From positions 1 through 10,072 of the forward strand of contig DAOVHI010000045.1 in NCBI GenBank assembly GCA_030671985.1: 10,072 bases of DNA, read 5' to 3'. The notes beneath the pieces were generated by a model. It worked only from the letters and a program-made list of their open reading frames with translations, did no database searches and was not told the origin of the DNA. Positions 6,357 through 10,072 of the stretch are shown here, piece after piece. A program made the position numbers and the translations under genes. Origin of the DNA: a bacterium (GTDB lineage: Bacteria; JAHJDO01). Within the stretch, counting starts at the first letter, position 1. Each line of letters begins with the position of its first letter.

Positions 6357-7081
6357 TATTTTTTAATTTTTGGTAATAGATATTTAACTACTTCATCTGC
6401 AAAATTGAAAACAGATAAAACGTTATTTTCGTCCATTATTGGTTTGACTTGTGTTTGAATCATTGGGCTATCTTTTGCAGCAATATCCATTTCTTTTACT
6501 TCCCCTGTATTGATATCGAGTTGTTTTACTTTCTCGGCAATAACATTTTTTGTAATTTTTTTAATATTATAATGGCTATACGGATTTCTAATTGTGTTTC
6601 TAAAGGAATGTAGCCTTTTCTTCATTTTTGAATCTAATAATCCTGCTTTTCCTGCACGGTTTATTGCTTTCGAAAGCTCCATGTCTTCAAAGTCATCCCA
6701 TTTCTGCGGATCAGCATTTTGATAGCCGTTAGATTCAGTAATATATGTAACATGTTTTATGATGTACTCGATTAAAATAGAGGACATTGTGATTGCGGCT
6801 CCGTTCAATCCGAAAAATATGCACTCTCTGATTTCTTGGTATAGTGCTTGAATAGCTGATGGTAATCCTTTGGGTAAAGCTGGCAAAAGCGGTGCTATAA
6901 TATGTGCTTTTTCTTTTCTTTGCTCGAAAAGATCACTTATTGTTTGAGATGAAATAGCATCAAAGTTTATACCTTGACTTTGCAACTTTTCAATATCGTT
7001 GGGATTGGCAATTATTTGATCGCAACCTTCAGCTAGTTCTTGCATGATTTTTTCTATATCTTTATTCATGTTTTTATCCAT
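6332..7081 (-). CDS. HEPN-like (DUF4145-like) protein encoded on a gene cassette
   Basis: Function not known. The 249 residues are mainly helical by eye. A block of the DUF4145/HEPN type, IRECIFFGLNGAAITMSS (84-101) plus ILIEYIIKHV, leads to KAINRAGKAGLL (138-149) and then RNTIRNPYSHYN (161-172). There R165 and H170 form the R-x4-H motif that is catalytic in many HEPN ribonucleases. HEPN proteins often serve as toxins or phage-defence RNases, but some only bind. No partner antitoxin (such as an MNT nucleotidyltransferase) adjoins it. The start is uncertain: ATG at 7081 lies inside the cassette's R' half-box with no ribosome site, while ATG at 7069 has only a weak GGA upstream. The TGA stop is part of the attC L'' box. 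Confidence 0.75.
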   Translation of the reverse strand: MDKNMNKDIEKIMQELAEGCDQIIANPNDIEKLQSQGINFDAISSQTISDLFEQRKEKAHIIAPLLPALPKGLPSAIQALYQEIRECIFFGLNGAAITMSSILIEYIIKHVTYITESNGYQNADPQKWDDFEDMELSKAINRAGKAGLLDSKMKKRLHSFRNTIRNPYSHYNIKKITKNVIAEKVKQLDINTGEVKEMDIAAKDSPMIQTQVKPIMDENNVLSVFNFADEVVKYLLPKIKKYHVTKQST

Positions 7082-7101
7082 GTAACATATATCATTGAAC
7101 C

Positions 7102-7126
7102 GCTACCCTCGTTTTGTTACGGTAGC
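7102..7126. repeat. Short inverted repeat upstream of the cassette
   Basis: GCTACC (7102-7107) and GGTAGC (7121-7126) are perfect 6-bp arms around a 13-nt loop. It lies just outside the cassette's 5' junction, in what was probably the original upstream region of deaD. Confidence 0.35.
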
Positions 7127-7131
7127 AAGCA

Positions 7132-7162
7132 ATTATATAAAACGTCAAGAAATATTATTCAA
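7132..7162 (-). promoter_or_regulatory. Possible promoter reading into the cassette
   Basis: On the minus strand TATAAT (7132-7137) is a perfect -10 box. TTGAAT (7157-7162) could be the -35 box, with a long 19-bp spacer. It lies outside the cassette, so host DNA would drive the HEPN-like gene and perhaps deaD beyond it. Weak evidence. Confidence 0.3.
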
Positions 7163-7176
7163 AAGTCCGCTTGACA

Positions 7177-7221
7177 GTTTTTAATTCATTGCTTGCAAAG
7201 CTGTGAGATGTTATATTGATG
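7177..7221 (+). promoter_or_regulatory. Promoter of the TPR gene (copy 2 of the repeated promoter)
   Basis: TTGCTT (7189-7194), 17 bp, TATATT (7212-7217). The block matches the hslV promoter without gaps: 7177-7197 equals 747-767, and 7211-7221 equals 781-791. Predicted start near 7224 gives a leader of about 29 nt with AAGGGG (7233-7238) before the ATG at 7253. Confidence 0.6.
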
Positions 7222-7252
7222 AAGGATTTGTGAAGGGGATTTGTACTGTAAG

Positions 7253-10072
7253 ATGCGTTCTATAAAGATTAATTTAAAAATTTTATTCGTTGTTCTTTCA
7301 ATGCTTTTTATCAGCATCACTGCCTATTCAACACCGGAAATAGAAGATATATCGGCGTTGGAAAAAGCAGGACTGTCTGAGGAAGCGAGGGGAAATTGCG
7401 GCGGGGCTTTTATATCGTATGAAAAACTAGTTAGAAATACTTCTAACGCCGTACAGCAGGAGGTATATCTAAGAAAAATTCTTGATATGCGCTTCAGCAT
7501 CAGCAATAAAACAGATGTCCTAAAAATCTGCGAATATATAAGAAAAGATAAAACATCCGATCCATCACTAAAATCTCTTGCTGAATGGTTTATGCTGCAG
7601 CTATATCTTGAGAATGGAAAAATTAATAAGGCGCAGAGCTTATGTAAAAAACTGGGTTTTATTCAGAACTGGTTTGCAATAGGGCCTTTTGATAATGACG
7701 GAAAAACTGGTTTTGAGAGAGAATACCCGCCTGAAACTGAAATAAAAATTTCTTCCGAATATCAGGGCAAGGACAGAAAAGTAAAATGGAGACATACAAA
7801 CATTGAGTCTCCGTCAGGATTCGTTAACCTTGGAGCTATTTTCAGACCAAATAAGAACACCTGCGCATATCTGTTAACATTCGTTAAATCAAATAAGAAA
7901 AGAGAAGTTGCATTTAGAATAGGAAATGATGACGCAATTAAGATATGGGTAAACAACGGTCTGATTTTAAGCGATAACAATTATCACTCTGCTCGATTTG
8001 ATCAGAGCAATGTAACGGTTTCTCTTAACAAAGGTTGGAACAAAGTCCTGATCAAGCTATGTCAAAAACAGGGGAAGTGGGGATTGCTATTCAGAATAAC
8101 CTCTCCAAATGGCAATCGTATATCTGGATTAAAGGTCAGTACAAATTCACCTAATATAAAGATAGCAAAATATGCCACCGTGAAAGATACCGGCAAAATT
8201 AGCTCATGGAATATAGCCCGTCTTGAAGAGAGCATTAACGCCGATCCGGATAATGCGCAGCTTTATTATTATTTGGCATATCTTCTCAGTAAAAGTCTGC
8301 CGTACGATGAAACCGAACATAAGGATTTGTTATGCATAACAAAAGCCATTCAGTTGAATCCCAATAATCCATTTTATACATATCTTGGAGCAAATCTTGC
8401 GCATCAGCCAAATAAAAGAAGGGAACTTCTTGAGAAAACCATTGAATTAGATCCTGATTTCACAACAGCCTTCTATCAATTAGCAGAATATTATCTGAAC
8501 GCTGATAACCTGACAAAAGCCTTGAGTCTGATTAATAAATGCATTGATATGAATCCGTCATTCCTCCCTGCAATTTGTCTAAAAATCTCTATTTACTCAA
8601 AACAGGGTTTGACTCCGCTTATTCCTCCTTTGCTTGAAAAGATAAAAAATGCTTCTGCATATAAGAGAGAAACACGGAATAGTATAATTCGCTATTATGA
8701 ACATCATAATTCACCGGAGGAAACATTGGAACAACTCCGAAAGCTTTTAGAGATAGATTTTACGGACAATTATGCAAGATATAAAATCATTAGAATTCTA
8801 CTAAATATGAGCAGGGATTCGGAGACATTGAGCAGACTGCGTGAAATGAGAGCATTGAATCCGTATAATACTAATATCCCACTCAGGATAGCAAAGATAT
8901 ATGCCGATAGATATCAATTTCACAAGGCTGTAAGGATATGCAAGCAGGCAATGATAATCTGTCCCGAGAATTATAAAATACTTTCAAGCTTGGGGCTCTT
9001 GTATCGACGCATCGGTAATTACGAAAAGTTTGAGGAATTTGTCAATAAGGCTTTGGAAATAAAACCCGACTATACATGGCTCAGGAAATATGAGGAATTC
9101 GTGAGTCCAAAGAAAGAAGCTTATGAAGACAATTTTGCGGAAGATATAACGTCAATAATCAGTTCTGCGAATAACCTTGAATATGCTGATAGTGAAGCCG
9201 TTTATCTGCTTGATAAAGCAATCTCTCGTGTATACGCGGATGGCACTTCGTCTGAATATGTGCATCAGGTTATTAAAGTTCTTACGGATAAAGGAGTAAA
9301 GGATTTTAATCATCTGAACATATACTATGCCCCCGGAGATCAGGAAGTTATTATTAAGAAAGCGCGTATTGTAAAAAAAGACGGAACAATAATAGACCAT
9401 TATAAATTTTCTGACGTATCCACATCAAATCCACAGCACAAGCTATATTATGACTATAAAAGAAAAACCGTTAAGTTCAACTCTCTTGAAAAAGGCGACG
9501 TTATTGATTTTGCATACAAGATTAATGATATGAGAGGCAATATATACGGCGATTACTTTGGAACTATATTCTCATTTAAAGCTGCAAATCCTATGGTTTG
9601 TTCTAAATACATTCTTATTGCTCCGAAACATCGCAAATTCTACTTTTACAGTCCAAAGCTCAACATCGTTCCGCAAAAAATTCATGATAAACATGCAGAT
9701 ACTATTAGCTATATCTGGGAAAAAAGAGACATCAAGAAAATAGAGAAAGAGCTGAATATGCCTCCTTACCAAGAAATCACTCCGTATCTGCTTGTATCTA
9801 CATTTAAATCTTGGTCTGATGTAGCCAAATGGTACTCCGATCTTATAATCGACCAGATGGAATCGTCTCCTGAAATAAAAAAGACAGTCGCTTCATTAAT
9901 AGAAAACAAGACTACGGAAATTGACAAGATTAGAGCTATATACAATTATGTTGTTAAAAAAATCAGATATGTAGGCTTGGAATTTGGGATACATGGTTAT
10001 AAACCGTATAAATCATGTCAGGTGTTTAGCAGGAAGTTTGGAGATTGTAAGGATAAAGCCCTGCTAATTATG
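7253..10072 (+). CDS. Exported TPR protein with DUF3857 and transglutaminase-like domains, 5' part
   Basis: I translated 940 codons without a stop; the 3' end is outside the window. Seen in order: signal peptide (about 1-26, hydrophobic ILFVVLSMLFISITA); a WFAIGPFDND motif (140-149) followed by a beta-rich module (about 165-295, with AFRIGNDDAIKIWVNNG and LNKGWNKVLIKL) like a carbohydrate-binding or PA14-type sandwich; TPR-like helical repeats (about 325-610, with repeated 'LNPNNPF', 'LDPDF', 'MNPSF' and 'IKPDY' turns); a DUF3857-type region (from about 650 to 800, ADGTSSEYVHQVIKVLTDKG); then the transglutaminase core, starting IRAIYNYVVKKIRYVG and reaching FGDCKDKA with the nucleophile Cys932. 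The His and Asp of the triad lie beyond the edge. Likely periplasmic or surface-bound; substrate unknown. AAGGGG is 14 nt before the chosen ATG. An in-frame TTG at 7241 is too close to it. Confidence 0.88.
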   Translation, partial: MRSIKINLKILFVVLSMLFISITAYSTPEIEDISALEKAGLSEEARGNCGGAFISYEKLVRNTSNAVQQEVYLRKILDMRFSISNKTDVLKICEYIRKDKTSDPSLKSLAEWFMLQLYLENGKINKAQSLCKKLGFIQNWFAIGPFDNDGKTGFEREYPPETEIKISSEYQGKDRKVKWRHTNIESPSGFVNLGAIFRPNKNTCAYLLTFVKSNKKREVAFRIGNDDAIKIWVNNGLILSDNNYHSARFDQSNVTVSLNKGWNKVLIKLCQKQGKWGLLFRITSPNGNRISGLKVSTNSPNIKIAKYATVKDTGKISSWNIARLEESINADPDNAQLYYYLAYLLSKSLPYDETEHKDLLCITKAIQLNPNNPFYTYLGANLAHQPNKRRELLEKTIELDPDFTTAFYQLAEYYLNADNLTKALSLINKCIDMNPSFLPAICLKISIYSKQGLTPLIPPLLEKIKNASAYKRETRNSIIRYYEHHNSPEETLEQLRKLLEIDFTDNYARYKIIRILLNMSRDSETLSRLREMRALNPYNTNIPLRIAKIYADRYQFHKAVRICKQAMIICPENYKILSSLGLLYRRIGNYEKFEEFVNKALEIKPDYTWLRKYEEFVSPKKEAYEDNFAEDITSIISSANNLEYADSEAVYLLDKAISRVYADGTSSEYVHQVIKVLTDKGVKDFNHLNIYYAPGDQEVIIKKARIVKKDGTIIDHYKFSDVSTSNPQHKLYYDYKRKTVKFNSLEKGDVIDFAYKINDMRGNIYGDYFGTIFSFKAANPMVCSKYILIAPKHRKFYFYSPKLNIVPQKIHDKHADTISYIWEKRDIKKIEKELNMPPYQEITPYLLVSTFKSWSDVAKWYSDLIIDQMESSPEIKKTVASLIENKTTEIDKIRAIYNYVVKKIRYVGLEFGIHGYKPYKSCQVFSRKFGDCKDKALLIM

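Larger units (their letters stand above)
6289..7085 (-). mobile_element. Solitary integron gene cassette (about 797 bp) carrying a HEPN-like gene
   Basis: The unit has the anatomy of an integrated cassette. One gene fills almost all of it. Its 3' end is an attC-like site (6289-6356). Its 5' end begins TTACATGG (7085-7078), the exact complement of the attC R'' box CCATGTAA, as expected because integrase cuts after the G of the R' box and moves the rest of that box to the far end. Joining the two ends rebuilds a full attC whose outer arms CCATGTAAC and GTTACATGG pair over 9 bp. No integrase gene or second full attC is seen in the window. The call rests on structure and layout, not on a database match. 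Confidence 0.7.

Noticed and set aside
6153-7177. 8-bp inverted repeat CTGTCAAG / CTTGACAG flanking the cassette region, as possible transposon ends
   Set aside because: The left copy is the -35 box of the probable deaD promoter and the right copy is also -35-like (TTGACA), so they are easily promoter sequence. There is no target duplication and no transposase. The attC boundaries explain the insertion better.

Overview
The window is bacterial chromosome, AT-rich and densely coded. The evidence is a two-gene hslVU protease operon, two DEAD-box RNA helicases and a large secreted TPR/transglutaminase-like protein. The species cannot be fixed from the sequence. The combination of hslVU with a very long periplasmic TPR-DUF3857-transglutaminase protein would suit an uncultured Gram-negative lineage (an Omnitrophota/PVC-like bacterium is my weak guess).

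Layout. 1-687 (-): 5' part of an RhlE-type DEAD-box helicase, cut by the window edge. 688-838: divergent promoter region. 839-2714 (+): hslV and hslU, the HslVU (ClpYQ) protease. 2695-4424 (-): a small polytopic membrane protein and a sialidase/BNR-repeat protein. Their genes overlap by ATGA and look richer in GC than both flanks. 4436-6022 (-): deaD/csdA-type helicase. 6023-6331: a structured non-coding stretch with a probable deaD promoter and two related palindromes. 6332-7081 (-): a HEPN-like protein. 7082-7252: divergent promoter region. 7253-10072 (+): 5' part of a TPR/DUF3857/transglutaminase-like exported protein, cut by the window edge.

Main result. The HEPN-like gene appears to be a single integron gene cassette of about 797 bp (6289-7085, minus strand) sitting outside any visible integron. 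Its 3' end carries a 68-nt attC-like site that folds as expected, including one extrahelical base inside the L stem. The stop codon lies in the attC. The R' half-box complementary to the attC's R'' box is found at the other end, where the start codon is embedded in it. That is the arrangement expected of an integrated cassette. No integrase gene is in view. The insertion separates deaD from what was probably its original upstream region.

Other points: a 45-bp promoter block is repeated upstream of hslV and of the TPR gene, in each case divergent from a DEAD-box helicase. The sialidase/membrane pair looks like an insertion downstream of hslU, with an unused Shine-Dalgarno sequence left just after the hslU stop. 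hslU and the convergent membrane gene share a 20-bp near-palindrome that contains both stop codons.
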